Shown here: in pieces, positions 26,776 through 34,561 of the stretch | Numbering within the stretch: position 1 is the stretch's first letter | How the letters are laid out: each line of letters begins with the position of its first letter | Source: Streptomyces albidoflavus | GTDB taxonomy: Bacteria; Actinomycetota; Actinomycetes; Streptomycetales; Streptomycetaceae | DNA: 64,000 nt | Direction of reading: 5' to 3' | Assembly (NCBI RefSeq): GCF_000719955.1 | Contig: NZ_JOII01000028.1 | Location: 1-64,000, forward strand | Position numbers and translations under genes: made by a program | The notes under the pieces: generated by a model | What the model saw: only the letters and a program-made list of their open reading frames with translations | Told to the model about the DNA's origin: nothing | The model's database searches: none

Positions 26776-27443
26776 CGCTGTCCGTCCTCCTCGGGCCCCT
26801 CGGCGAACGCCGCCTCGACCTCGGCGACGTCCTCGGGACGCATCATCACGTGTACGAGGTCGCCCTCCTGGAGCACCGTCTGGGAGGTCGGCAGCATCGC
26901 CTCGCCCAGCCGGGTCAGGAACGCCACCCGCACCCCCGTCTCCTCCTGGAGCCGGCTGATCTTCTGGCCGATCCACACCGGGGAGGTGTACACCTCGGCG
27001 AGCTGCACGCCGCCCGTCGGGTCCCGCCACAGCGGCTCCGCGCCCGAGGGCAGCAGCCGGCGCAGCATCTGGTCGGCGGTCCAGCGGACGGTGGCGACGG
27101 TGGGGATGCCGAGCCGCTGGTAGACCTCGGCGCGGCGCGGGTCGTAGATGCGGGCGGCGACGTTCTCGATGCCGAAGGTCTCGCGGGCGACCCGGGCGGC
27201 GATGATGTTGGAGTTGTCGCCGCTGCTCACCGCGGCGAACGCGCCCGCCTCCTCGATCCCGGCCTCACGCAGCGTGTCCTGGTCGAAGCCGACCCCGGTG
27301 ACCCGGCGCCCGCCGAACCCCGCGCCGAGGCGCCGGAACGCGGTGGGGTCCTGGTCCACCACGGCGACCGTGTGCCCCTGCTGCTCCAGGGTCTGCGCCA
27401 GCGTGGAACCCACCCGGCCGCAGCCCATGATGACGATGTGCAC
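26772..27443 (-). CDS. TrkA/KtrA-type potassium uptake regulatory protein (first copy)
   Basis: A 223-residue RCK protein paralogous to the next gene. It starts with the binding motif MHIVIMGCGRVGSTLAQTLE, followed by VAVVDQDPTAFRRLG, and has the GDNSNIIAARVAR segment. Its C-terminal domain contains VAFLTRLGEAMLPTSQTVLQ and ends HVMMRPEDVAEVEAAF. It is the promoter-proximal gene of the two-gene trkA operon. No Trk membrane subunit is adjacent; the divergent gene encodes a different, KimA-like permease. Confidence 0.9.
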   Translation of the reverse strand: MHIVIMGCGRVGSTLAQTLEQQGHTVAVVDQDPTAFRRLGAGFGGRRVTGVGFDQDTLREAGIEEAGAFAAVSSGDNSNIIAARVARETFGIENVAARIYDPRRAEVYQRLGIPTVATVRWTADQMLRRLLPSGAEPLWRDPTGGVQLAEVYTSPVWIGQKISRLQEETGVRVAFLTRLGEAMLPTSQTVLQEGDLVHVMMRPEDVAEVEAAFAEGPEEDGQR

Positions 27444-27919
27444 CGATCCTTACCCCGCACTCCTGGTCTTCGGGCTGATCTGCGACGACACCCTGCTCAC
27501 TCTTCTCCTCGGCCGGTCCGGGCGAGCCGTGCGGCCGCACCCGGATCGGGCCCCCGCCACGGCGGTGGGCCCGGCACGAGCTTAAGGGGGCGGGGGCGCC
27601 CGCCGGGCCAGCGGGCCCGTGCCTCGCGGCGCCCCGGCCGACGGCGCGTCAAGAGGCCGTCAGGGTCACCGTCAAGAACGTGTGAGCGGCTCGTCAAGAA
27701 GCCGTCAAGGCGCGGCGTGGCGCCCCCCGGAGGGCTGTGGCACGCCTCACGGCCGCCTCCGGCCCCATTGCGGACAAAAAGCCTGGAGCGTCAGGAGGCG
27801 GGCGCGCCAAAAGGTGCGTAACGTCACCTTTCCGGCGGCCTCCGGAAGGGCTCTCCGACCCGCCGGGCGGTGCTCCGGCTGCGCGGTGGCGGCCTCGGGG
27901 AGCGCTTACGATCCCCGAC
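27444..27919. promoter_or_regulatory. 476-bp divergent control region of the potassium genes
   Basis: This spacer separates trkA (-) from the KimA-like permease gene (+). Its notable content is the 11-bp-phased CGTCAAG direct-repeat array at 27647-27710, listed separately. On the minus strand the same array creates several TTGACG -35-like hexamers. I looked for a c-di-AMP (ydaO-type) riboswitch and did not see its conserved cores. Confidence 0.5.
27647..27710. repeat. five CGTCA(A/G)G direct repeats in 11-bp phase
   Basis: CGTCAAG/CGTCAGG units start at 27647, 27658, 27670, 27692 and 27703. Spacings are 11, 12, 22 and 11 bases, so a degenerate unit (GTGTGAG) fills the gap. Helical-phase 11-bp direct repeats are the usual binding architecture of OmpR/PhoB-family regulators in Streptomyces (as in PHO boxes), the family to which KdpE belongs. 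Confidence 0.6.
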
Positions 27920-29983
27920 GTGTCCAAACTGACCGACGTGCCCAAACGGCTCCTCATCGGGCGCGCACTGCCCAGCGACAAGCTGGGGGAGACCCTCCTC
28001 CCCAAGCGGATCGCCCTCCCCGTCTTCGCCTCCGACCCGCTCTCCTCGGTCGCCTACGCGCCCGGCGAGGTGCTGCTGATCCTTTCGCTGGCGGGCGCGT
28101 CGGCGTACCACTTCAGCCCCTGGATCGCGCTGGCGGTGGTGGTCCTGATGGCCACCGTGGTCACCTCCTACCGGCAGACCGTGCACGCCTACCCCAACGG
28201 CGGCGGCACCTACGAGGTGGCCAAGGCCAACCTGGGCCCGCGGGCGGGACGCACCGTCGCCAGCGCCCTCCTCGTCGACTACGTGCTGACCGTGGCCGTG
28301 TCGGTCTCCGCCGGCATCGAGAACCTCGGATCGGCCATCCCCTTCGTCGTCGAGCACAAGACGCTCTGCGCGATCGTCGCCATCGCCCTGCTCTCGGTGA
28401 TGAACCTGCGCGGCGTCCGGGAGTCGGGCAAGCTCTTCGCCATCCCCACCTACGTCTTCGTCGGCGGCGTCTTCCTCATGCTGATCTGGGGCGTCGTCCG
28501 GGGTCTGATCCTCGGCGAGTCCATGTCCGCGCCCACCGCGGAGTTCGAGATCAAGCCGGAGCACCCGGGCCTCGCCGGCTTCGCCCTCGTCTTCCTGCTG
28601 CTGCGCGCCTTCTCCTCCGGCTGCGCCGCGCTCACCGGTGTCGAGGCGATCAGCAACGGCGTCCCCGCCTTCCGCCGCCCCAAGAGCCGCAACGCCGCCA
28701 CCACGCTGGCGCTGATGGGCCTGCTCGCCGCCACCATGTTCTGCGGCATCATCGCCCTGGCCCGCGAGACCGGCGTCCGCATGGCCGAGTACCCGGCCAA
28801 GGACCTGTACGACAACGGGGTGCCGGTCGGCCCCGACTACGTCCAGCAGCCGGTGATCACCCAGGTCGCCGCCGCGGTCTTCGGCGACGGCACCTTCCTC
28901 TTCGTCCTGCTCGCCGTCGCCACCGCGCTGGTCCTCTTCCTGGCGGCCAACACTGCGTTCAACGGCTTCCCGCTGCTGGGCTCGATCCTCGCCCGCGACT
29001 CGTACCTGCCGCGCCAGCTCCACACCCGCGGCGACCGCCTCGCCTTCTCCAACGGCATCATCCTGCTGTCCGGCGCCGCCGCCCTGCTGGTCGTCGTCTA
29101 CGGCGCCGACTCCACCCGGCTCATCCAGCTGTACATCGTCGGCGTCTTCGTCTCCTTCACCCTCAGCCAGATCGGCATGGTCCGGCACTGGAACAAGGAG
29201 CTGCCCACCGAGGAGGACCCGCGCAAGCGCCTCCACATCCACCGGGTCCGCTCGATCAACGCCTTCGGCGCCGTCATCACCTGCCTGGTCCTGATCGTCG
29301 TCCTGGTGACCAAGTTCAGCCACGGCGCCTGGGTCGCCGTCCTCGGCATGGTCCTCTTCTACGCCGTCATGACCTCCATCCGCCGGCACTACGACAAGGT
29401 CGCCGAGGAGATCGCGGCCCCCGCCGACGACCGCGAGGACGAGACCCTGCGCCCCTCGCGCATGCACTCGATCGTCCTCGTCTCCAAGCTCCACCGCCCC
29501 ACCCTGCGGGCCCTCGCCTACGCCAAGCTGATGCGCGCCGACAGCCTGGAGGCGCTCACCATCAACGTCGACACCGAGGACACCCGCGCCCTGCGCGAGG
29601 AGTGGGAGCGCCGCGGCATCGAGGTCCCCCTGAAGATCATCAACTCCCCGTACCGCGAGATCACCCGCCCGGTCATCGAGTACGTCAAGCGCCTGCGCAA
29701 GGAGCACCCGCGCGACGTGGTCAGCCTGATCATCCCGGAGTACGTGGTCGGCCACTGGTACGAGCACCTGCTGCACAACCAGTCCGCGCTGCGGCTCAAG
29801 GGGCGCCTGCACTTCACCCCCGGCGTCATGGTCACCTCCGTCCCCTACCAGCTGGAATCCTCCGAGGCGGCCAAGGTCCGCGCCCGCCGCCGCGCCAACT
29901 GGTCCGCCCCCGGCGACGTCCGCCGCGGCCCCGTGGAGAAGAAGGGCACCGGCGGCCGCCGGGAGGGCGACCGCCGCCCGTGA
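27920..29983 (+). CDS. APC-family K+ permease, KimA-like
   Basis: A 687-residue amino-acid-permease-fold protein with about 12 membrane helices in residues 25-475 and a soluble C-terminal domain (about 500-650). The start MSKLTDVPKRLLIGRALPSD, the FASDPLSSVAYAPGE segment and the USP-like tail (SIVLVSKLHRPTLRALAYAK, VISLIIPEYV-type strands) resemble Bacillus KimA/YdaO, a high-affinity K+/H+ symporter whose tail binds c-di-AMP. Potassium specificity is inferred from that resemblance and from the neighbouring kdpDE and trkA genes. GTG 27920 begins the conserved part; the open frame starts at 27737 but without coding character. Confidence 0.85.
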   Translation: MSKLTDVPKRLLIGRALPSDKLGETLLPKRIALPVFASDPLSSVAYAPGEVLLILSLAGASAYHFSPWIALAVVVLMATVVTSYRQTVHAYPNGGGTYEVAKANLGPRAGRTVASALLVDYVLTVAVSVSAGIENLGSAIPFVVEHKTLCAIVAIALLSVMNLRGVRESGKLFAIPTYVFVGGVFLMLIWGVVRGLILGESMSAPTAEFEIKPEHPGLAGFALVFLLLRAFSSGCAALTGVEAISNGVPAFRRPKSRNAATTLALMGLLAATMFCGIIALARETGVRMAEYPAKDLYDNGVPVGPDYVQQPVITQVAAAVFGDGTFLFVLLAVATALVLFLAANTAFNGFPLLGSILARDSYLPRQLHTRGDRLAFSNGIILLSGAAALLVVVYGADSTRLIQLYIVGVFVSFTLSQIGMVRHWNKELPTEEDPRKRLHIHRVRSINAFGAVITCLVLIVVLVTKFSHGAWVAVLGMVLFYAVMTSIRRHYDKVAEEIAAPADDREDETLRPSRMHSIVLVSKLHRPTLRALAYAKLMRADSLEALTINVDTEDTRALREEWERRGIEVPLKIINSPYREITRPVIEYVKRLRKEHPRDVVSLIIPEYVVGHWYEHLLHNQSALRLKGRLHFTPGVMVTSVPYQLESSEAAKVRARRRANWSAPGDVRRGPVEKKGTGGRREGDRRP

Positions 29984-30012
29984 CGCCGGGCCGCCCGGCG
30001 CCCGTACACTGG

Positions 30013-30044
30013 GAGGTTGCGGCTGCGCCCGCCGCCGCAACCTC
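30013..30044. terminator. 11-bp hairpin between permease and RNA methyltransferase genes
   Basis: A perfect stem GAGGTTGCGGC / GCCGCAACCTC with a 10-base loop lies in the 100-bp spacer. A TACACT -10-like hexamer at 30005-30010 sits just before it, so the hairpin could end the permease transcript or form a 5' leader structure of the next gene. Confidence 0.5.
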
Positions 30045-30083
30045 GTGCCCCTCGCTCTCCCCTTCCTTTGGAGTCACCCCCTC

Positions 30084-31421
30084 ATGCCGCAAGAACCGCA
30101 GACGTCACCGGGGTCGCTCGTGGGGGAGGAGTACGAGGTCGAGGTCGGGCCCGTCGCCCACGGCGGGCATTGCGTCGCCCGCACCGAGGCCGGACGCGTC
30201 CTCTTCGTCCGCCACACCCTGCCCGGCGAGCGCGTCGTCGCCCGGGTCACCCACGGCGACGAGACCTCCCGCTTCCTGCGCGCCGACGCCGTCGAGATCC
30301 TCGACGCCGCCAAGGACCGCGTCCCGGCCCCCTGCCCGTACGCCGGCCCCGGCCGCTGCGGCGGCTGCGACTGGCAGCACGCCAAGCCCGGCGCCCAGCG
30401 CCGCCTCAAGGGCGAGGTCATCGCCGAGCAGCTCCAGCACCTGGCCGGGCTCACCCCCGAACAGGCCGGCTGGGACGGCACCGTCGCCCCCGCCCCCGGC
30501 GACAAGCTCCCTGCCGGCGAGGTCCCGGCCTGGCGCACCCGCGTCCAGTACGCGATCGACGCCGACGGCCGCGCCGGACTGCGCCGCCACCGCTCGCACG
30601 AGGTCGAGCCCGTCGAGCACTGCATGATCGCCGCAGAGGGCGTCAGCGAACTCGGCATCGAGCAGCGCGACTGGAGCGGCATGGAGTCGGTCGAGGCCAT
30701 CGCCGCCTCCGGCTCCGGCGACCGCCAGGTCGTCCTCACCCCGCGCCCCGGCGCCCGCCTCCCCCTGGTCGAGCTGGACCGCCCGGTCTCGGTCCTCCGC
30801 GTCGACGAGCGCGACGGCGGCGTCCACCGCGTCCACGGCCGCGCCTTCGTCCGCGAACGCGCCGACGACCACACCTGGCGCGTCGGCAACGGCGGCTTCT
30901 GGCAGGTCCACCCCAAGGCCGCCGACACCCTCGTCGAGGCCGTCATGCAGGGCCTCCTCCCGCGCAAGGGCGACACCGCCCTCGACCTCTACTGCGGCGT
31001 CGGCCTCTTCGCCGGCGCCCTGGCCGACCGCGTCGGCGACAAGGGCGCCGTCCTCGGCATCGAGGTCACCAAACGCGCCGTCGAGGACGCCCGCCACAAC
31101 CTCAAGGGCTTCGACCGCGTCCGCATCGAACAGGGCAAGGTCGAACAGGTCCTCCCCCGCACCGGCATCACCGAGACCGACCTCATCGTCCTCGACCCCC
31201 CGAGGGCAGGCGCCGGCAAGCAGACCGTGGCCCGGCTGTGCTCGCTGGGAGCCCGGCGGATCGCGTACGTGGCCTGCGACCCGGCGGCACTGGCCCGGGA
31301 CTTGGGGTACTTCCGCGAGGGCGGATACCGGGTGCGGGTGATGCGGGCGTTCGATCTGTTTCCGATGACGCATCATGTGGAGTGTGTCGCGATCCTTGAG
31401 CCCGCCTCAAAGGGCTCCTGA
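30084..31421 (+). CDS. class I SAM-dependent RNA methyltransferase (TrmA/RumA-like, m5U)
   Basis: A 445-residue uridine-5 methyltransferase-like enzyme. An N-terminal TRAM-like domain (VGEEYEVEVGPVAHGGHCVA) is followed by a Cys cluster typical of a [4Fe-4S] site (CPYAGPGRCGGCDWQH). The Rossmann domain has ALDLYCGVGLFAGAL, and the C-terminus has LIVLDPPRAGAGKQ and the catalytic cysteine in AYVACDPAALARDLGYF. It likely methylates a specific uridine in rRNA or tRNA. ATG 30084 is preceded by TTTGGAG. The gene is the last conserved core gene before the island. Confidence 0.9.
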   Translation: MPQEPQTSPGSLVGEEYEVEVGPVAHGGHCVARTEAGRVLFVRHTLPGERVVARVTHGDETSRFLRADAVEILDAAKDRVPAPCPYAGPGRCGGCDWQHAKPGAQRRLKGEVIAEQLQHLAGLTPEQAGWDGTVAPAPGDKLPAGEVPAWRTRVQYAIDADGRAGLRRHRSHEVEPVEHCMIAAEGVSELGIEQRDWSGMESVEAIAASGSGDRQVVLTPRPGARLPLVELDRPVSVLRVDERDGGVHRVHGRAFVRERADDHTWRVGNGGFWQVHPKAADTLVEAVMQGLLPRKGDTALDLYCGVGLFAGALADRVGDKGAVLGIEVTKRAVEDARHNLKGFDRVRIEQGKVEQVLPRTGITETDLIVLDPPRAGAGKQTVARLCSLGARRIAYVACDPAALARDLGYFREGGYRVRVMRAFDLFPMTHHVECVAILEPASKGS

Positions 31422-31440
31422 CCTGCTGTTTCTCCGAGTG

Positions 31441-31515
31441 TGCGTTATGGGCGTTACGTGCGTTAGGTGCGATATCTTGACGCATATCTGACGCACGTGA
31501 CGCACGTTTGACGCA
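31441..31515. repeat. cluster of TGCGTTA / TGACGCA short repeats
   Basis: Four TGACGCA copies start at 31478, 31489, 31498 and 31509. Facing copies TGCGTTA start at 31441 and 31459, with a degenerate GGCGTTA at 31450. Spacings are 9 or 11 bases, and a GATATC palindrome (31471-31476) sits between the two groups. Seven related 7-mers in 75 bases is far above chance and looks like an iteron or operator array. It lies exactly where the conserved core order stops. The rest of the 31422-31703 spacer shows no gene. Confidence 0.7.
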
Positions 31516-31703
31516 CGGACGGCACGGTTTCTGATGGGTCGTCATGCAGGCTTGCCGACCATCGAGTGGAGCCCTCAGCTGTCTGCTCTCAGGCACGCTG
31601 AGGTGGCCGGGGCGCTGGCTGCTGAGCTGTTGGCCGCCCCTGCCCATCCCTTCTCGGTAGTGACGTTCTGTGACGCTAGATGAGGTGTCCGGTCCGTGTC
31701 GTG

Positions 31704-33109
31704 TCAGGGGCCGTATGGGCTCCAGTGCCCGAGAAAGGGCCTGAGATCGTCGGCTCGTGGTTCGGGGATGTCGGGCAGTCGGGGCGGTGTGTTCAGAGGG
31801 TCGAGGCGCTCCACGCGTGTTGCTGCCCAGTCGATCCACGTTTCGGCTTCGGTCCTGGTCTGGCCTGGGGGCATGGCGTCGACTCGGGTGCGTACGGCGC
31901 TGACGTACTCCGCGAGTCCGGTGGCGTGACGCCATGCCGCTTCCTGCGCCTCGAAATGCCTGACCCGATACGCCTCTGCGTACTGGACGCGCGCTTCGTC
32001 CATGGCGGCTTCCCAGCGGATGCGCTTCTGGCGCGCTGCTTCGATCTCGTCGAGACGTCTGCGTTCAGCGGCTTCGCCGCGAAGCGTGACCTCCTGCACG
32101 ATCTCGGCGAGCTGGTTCTCTAGGGAGCGCCCTGGGGTGTCGGACCATTCGCTCGCCCGGTGCGGCTGGCCGCCGCTGAGGACGAAGCGGAGGCGTTCGG
32201 ACGGGGTGTAGTCATAGCGGGGATCCTGATCCAGGAGTTCTTCTTGGCCTCGGCGAGTTCCTTCTCGGTGGCGACGTGCTCAGTCCGGTCCTGCTCCTGA
32301 AGGACGAGGAACTCCACGGTCTGGCCCTGCGCGGTGATGGTGAAGTGGGGAGACGCCCTGCGGCGGCGATGGGGCGGGGGAGCGGAGCCGGTCTGTCCGG
32401 CTGAACTGGAGTGCCCTTCGTTCTCGGTGGCGCTGATCAGTGCCTGGATGAGCCGGAGGGCACGTCCCTGGACGGGCTTGGTCAGGCCTAGCGGCTGGGA
32501 CTCGTTCTGCATGGCCCGGACCACGGTGTGCGGCCGCACGAGTCGCGAGGGCACAGGGACGGGTTCGAGGGGCGCGAGGCGCCAGGCTGGCATGTTGACG
32601 AGCTTGATCTCGTACCCGCCACGGCACCAACCTCCATAGAGCTCCTTCGTCTCCGGGATCCTTCCGGATCTGCGCGCCGCAGCTACACGCGACGGCCACT
32701 TCTCCAACTCCGGACCGCTGCCGCATTTGACGAGTCGGCCGCCCGCCCCCGCGAGCTCCTGTAACAACTGCTCCGTGAAGGTCACGCGAGGCCGTGGAGG
32801 AGGGCTGGGCTTTCGCCCAGCTGCCGGAATTTCCTGCGCTCGGGTGGGCGGCGGTTGCGGAGTGGCGGCCTGGGCCTTCCGTGGGCGAGGCCTGCGGGGA
32901 GGGTACGTGCCGTGTGCCAGGTAGTGCCGACCGGCGCTCGTCAGAGCGACGCTCCACTGCCCACCCTTGCGGGAGACCGTGACCAGGCCCCGGTTCTGCA
33001 GTGCCTGACAGGTGGTTTTGTAGGAGCTGGTCTCCCATACGCTGGCAGGACACCCGGCTTCCACCCACTCAAGAACCGCAAGCTGACGTTCATTGACCGG
33101 CCGTTCCAA
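31704..33109 (-). pseudogene. uncharacterised gene with N-terminal winged-helix-like domain, split by a one-base frameshift
   Basis: Two abutting minus-strand frames together encode about 468 residues. The 5' part (from TTG 33109) begins with a winged-helix-like segment (RQLAVLEWVEAGCPASVWET, then QALQNRGLVTVSRKGGQWS), followed by a proline-rich linker and a middle domain. At 32219-32222 the reading changes. The current frame continues as nonsense to a stop at 32120, whereas the +1 frame continues as RYDYTPSERLRFVLSGGQPH and runs into the helical 3' part ending HWSPYGP at 31704. One missing C (minus strand) in this C4 run explains it. It may be a true pseudogene or an assembly error. Function unknown. 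Confidence 0.65.
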
Positions 33110-33608
33110 TGGTCTGCCCTCGGATTATGGCTGCGTGACGGGCGGATGCTGTCAGTGATCGTGGTGCAGGGTGGGTGCTGCGTGGAGGGTTCGCCTGAAG
33201 AGGTAGCCAGTGTCGCCTTTTCCGCCGGCGGGATTCGAAACCGCGCACATGACTCCGGAGGCCGTCGTTTTCCGATGTTTTACCAGGTCATCAGAGCATC
33301 TGATTCTATGTTAGTGGCCCAGCCTCACGCATGTTCCGCGAAAACAAAACGTTCTGCTTGGTTGCCATTGCATGCTTTCCGGCTTGTTTTGAAAGTCTGG
33401 TGCAACGTGGCGGATGCCGTGGGGCGTTGGTGGGTGTAGGGGTGCGTGCACCGGCCCTCGATTCGAACGAGTGGGTGGTCGCGTGCATGGATGGCCGAGT
33501 GTGCCTGACCGCAGGGAATGCGGCGGCTCCCGGTAACCGCAAGGTCGTATGCCGGTCGAGTGTCGAGTGCGCCTGAGGGCGTACGCGGTCTGTCCGTGGC
33601 AGGGGGCG
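33110..33608. other. 499-bp lower-GC spacer at island edge
   Basis: No supportable protein gene lies here. The section 33265-33420 is clearly AT-richer than its surroundings, suggesting foreign or regulatory DNA. It contains the tRNA-Arg-like remnant listed separately and must hold the promoter of the minus-strand gene starting at 33109. Confidence 0.5.
33221..33268 (-). tRNA. decayed 3' half of a tRNA-Arg(CCG)-like sequence
   Basis: The minus strand reads CGACGGCCTCCGGAGTC, then ATGTGCGCGG, TTTCGAATCCCGCCGGCGGA. This resembles the anticodon arm (CTCCGGA loop, anticodon CCG), variable region, T-arm (TTCGAATC) and acceptor 3' strand of a Streptomyces tRNA-Arg. The T-stem has a T.C mismatch, the anticodon stem is imperfect, and no matching 5' half or acceptor complement (TCCGCCG) exists upstream. 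It is therefore not a functional tRNA but may be an attachment-site remnant of a tRNA-targeting integrative element. Confidence 0.45.
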
Positions 33609-34280
33609 TCACTTCCGACCGGGGGTCCATTTCATGCCGAGCCGGTAGGCGCGGGAGATCACGTCCTGGACACCGGGGCCGTCCTGCGGAGTGAACCAGC
33701 GCACCTCGCGGCCGATGACGAGTTCGCCCTTCTGCCGCTTGATGAGGGCGATGGCGCAGGCGTGTGCCTGCGGCGGGCACTCGTCCAGAACCACCCGGAA
33801 GCGGTCACCGCGGTCGGAGGTCAGCGTCACCACGGCGTCGAGGCCGCGGAAGTCGCCGGACCCTTCGTAGATGTAGACGAAGAGTAGGAGCTTCTGGAAC
33901 TCGGCCTGGTGGTCCAAGTTGATGACGAGGTTCTCTCCCGTCTCACGGGCGCCGGTCCGGTCGTCCGCGTCGAGGGCGACGTACGGGAAGCGGTCCACCG
34001 TGCCGAACGCGTTGCCCAGTGCCTGCACCACGGTCTTGGAGCCGTCGGTGCAGCGGATCATGCAGCCGAGGTCGAGATCCATATGCCTGGCCGCGGCCGA
34101 CCGCAGCGATGCCCGTATCCGGCCGAACAGGCCATGGGCCTCGCCGGCCGCCCGCTGGGCGGCGGCCTGCGGTGAGGTCCAGTTGAGGTTGACCTTGACC
34201 AGTCCCGAGGTCACGCCGTGCTTGTCCAGGGAGACCGTGGGCGAGGCCTTCGTCAGGTTCACAGTGGCGGGCTGGGTCAT
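33609..34280 (-). CDS. TerD family protein (tellurium-resistance type)
   Basis: A 223-residue TerD-domain protein. The start (VNLTKASPTVSLDKHG), LVKVNLNWTSP, DLDLGCMIRCTDG, YVALDADDRTGARETGENLV and IYEGSGDFRGLDAVVTL match the TerD/TerE calcium-binding beta-sandwich family, with DADDR and the adjacent acidic residues as likely Ca2+ ligands. Between strands 2 and 3 there is a family-variable basic insert. TerD-like proteins are abundant in Streptomyces and associate with stress, phage and tellurite responses. The gene is divergent from the SWIM gene, with 281 bases between them. Confidence 0.88.
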   Translation of the reverse strand: MTQPATVNLTKASPTVSLDKHGVTSGLVKVNLNWTSPQAAAQRAAGEAHGLFGRIRASLRSAAARHMDLDLGCMIRCTDGSKTVVQALGNAFGTVDRFPYVALDADDRTGARETGENLVINLDHQAEFQKLLLFVYIYEGSGDFRGLDAVVTLTSDRGDRFRVVLDECPPQAHACAIALIKRQKGELVIGREVRWFTPQDGPGVQDVISRAYRLGMKWTPGRK

Positions 34281-34561
34281 GCGGCGCCTTTCGGGGAAGG
34301 CCCGGGGAGCCGGGGTGGTCGACGACCATACAGGCGGGGCGTGAGGCGCCGCAGGGAATCAGTCGTTGACGGTCTGGTGCGAGGAGGATCCGTCGGCCGG
34401 GCGGCGGAGCCGGCGGGACTTGGAGGGCGTGCGAGTTGCTGGAAGCAGCAGCGACGCGCGGAGGTGGCGCCGTACTGATCCCTGGGGTTGTTCGATCCGG
34501 CGGCCGTTAGTGTGAGCGCAGTTGGTGGGGGAGTCCGAGCCGGAGCGGAGCGCGGAGAGTT

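Noticed and set aside
27444..27919. Possible c-di-AMP (ydaO-type) riboswitch before the KimA-like gene.
   Set aside because: The conserved core segments of that riboswitch class were not found; direct repeats fit a protein-binding site better.
31441..31515. Possible CRISPR array.
   Set aside because: Units are only 7 bases with 2-4 base gaps; there are no long repeats or unique spacers and no cas genes.
33221..33268. A complete functional tRNA gene.
   Set aside because: No 5' half or acceptor-stem partner is present, and T-arm and anticodon stem have mismatches.
33306..33780. Small open frames in the spacer 33110-33608 and over the terD end.
   Set aside because: They lack ribosome sites and family resemblance, or are antisense or frame-shifted to TerD.
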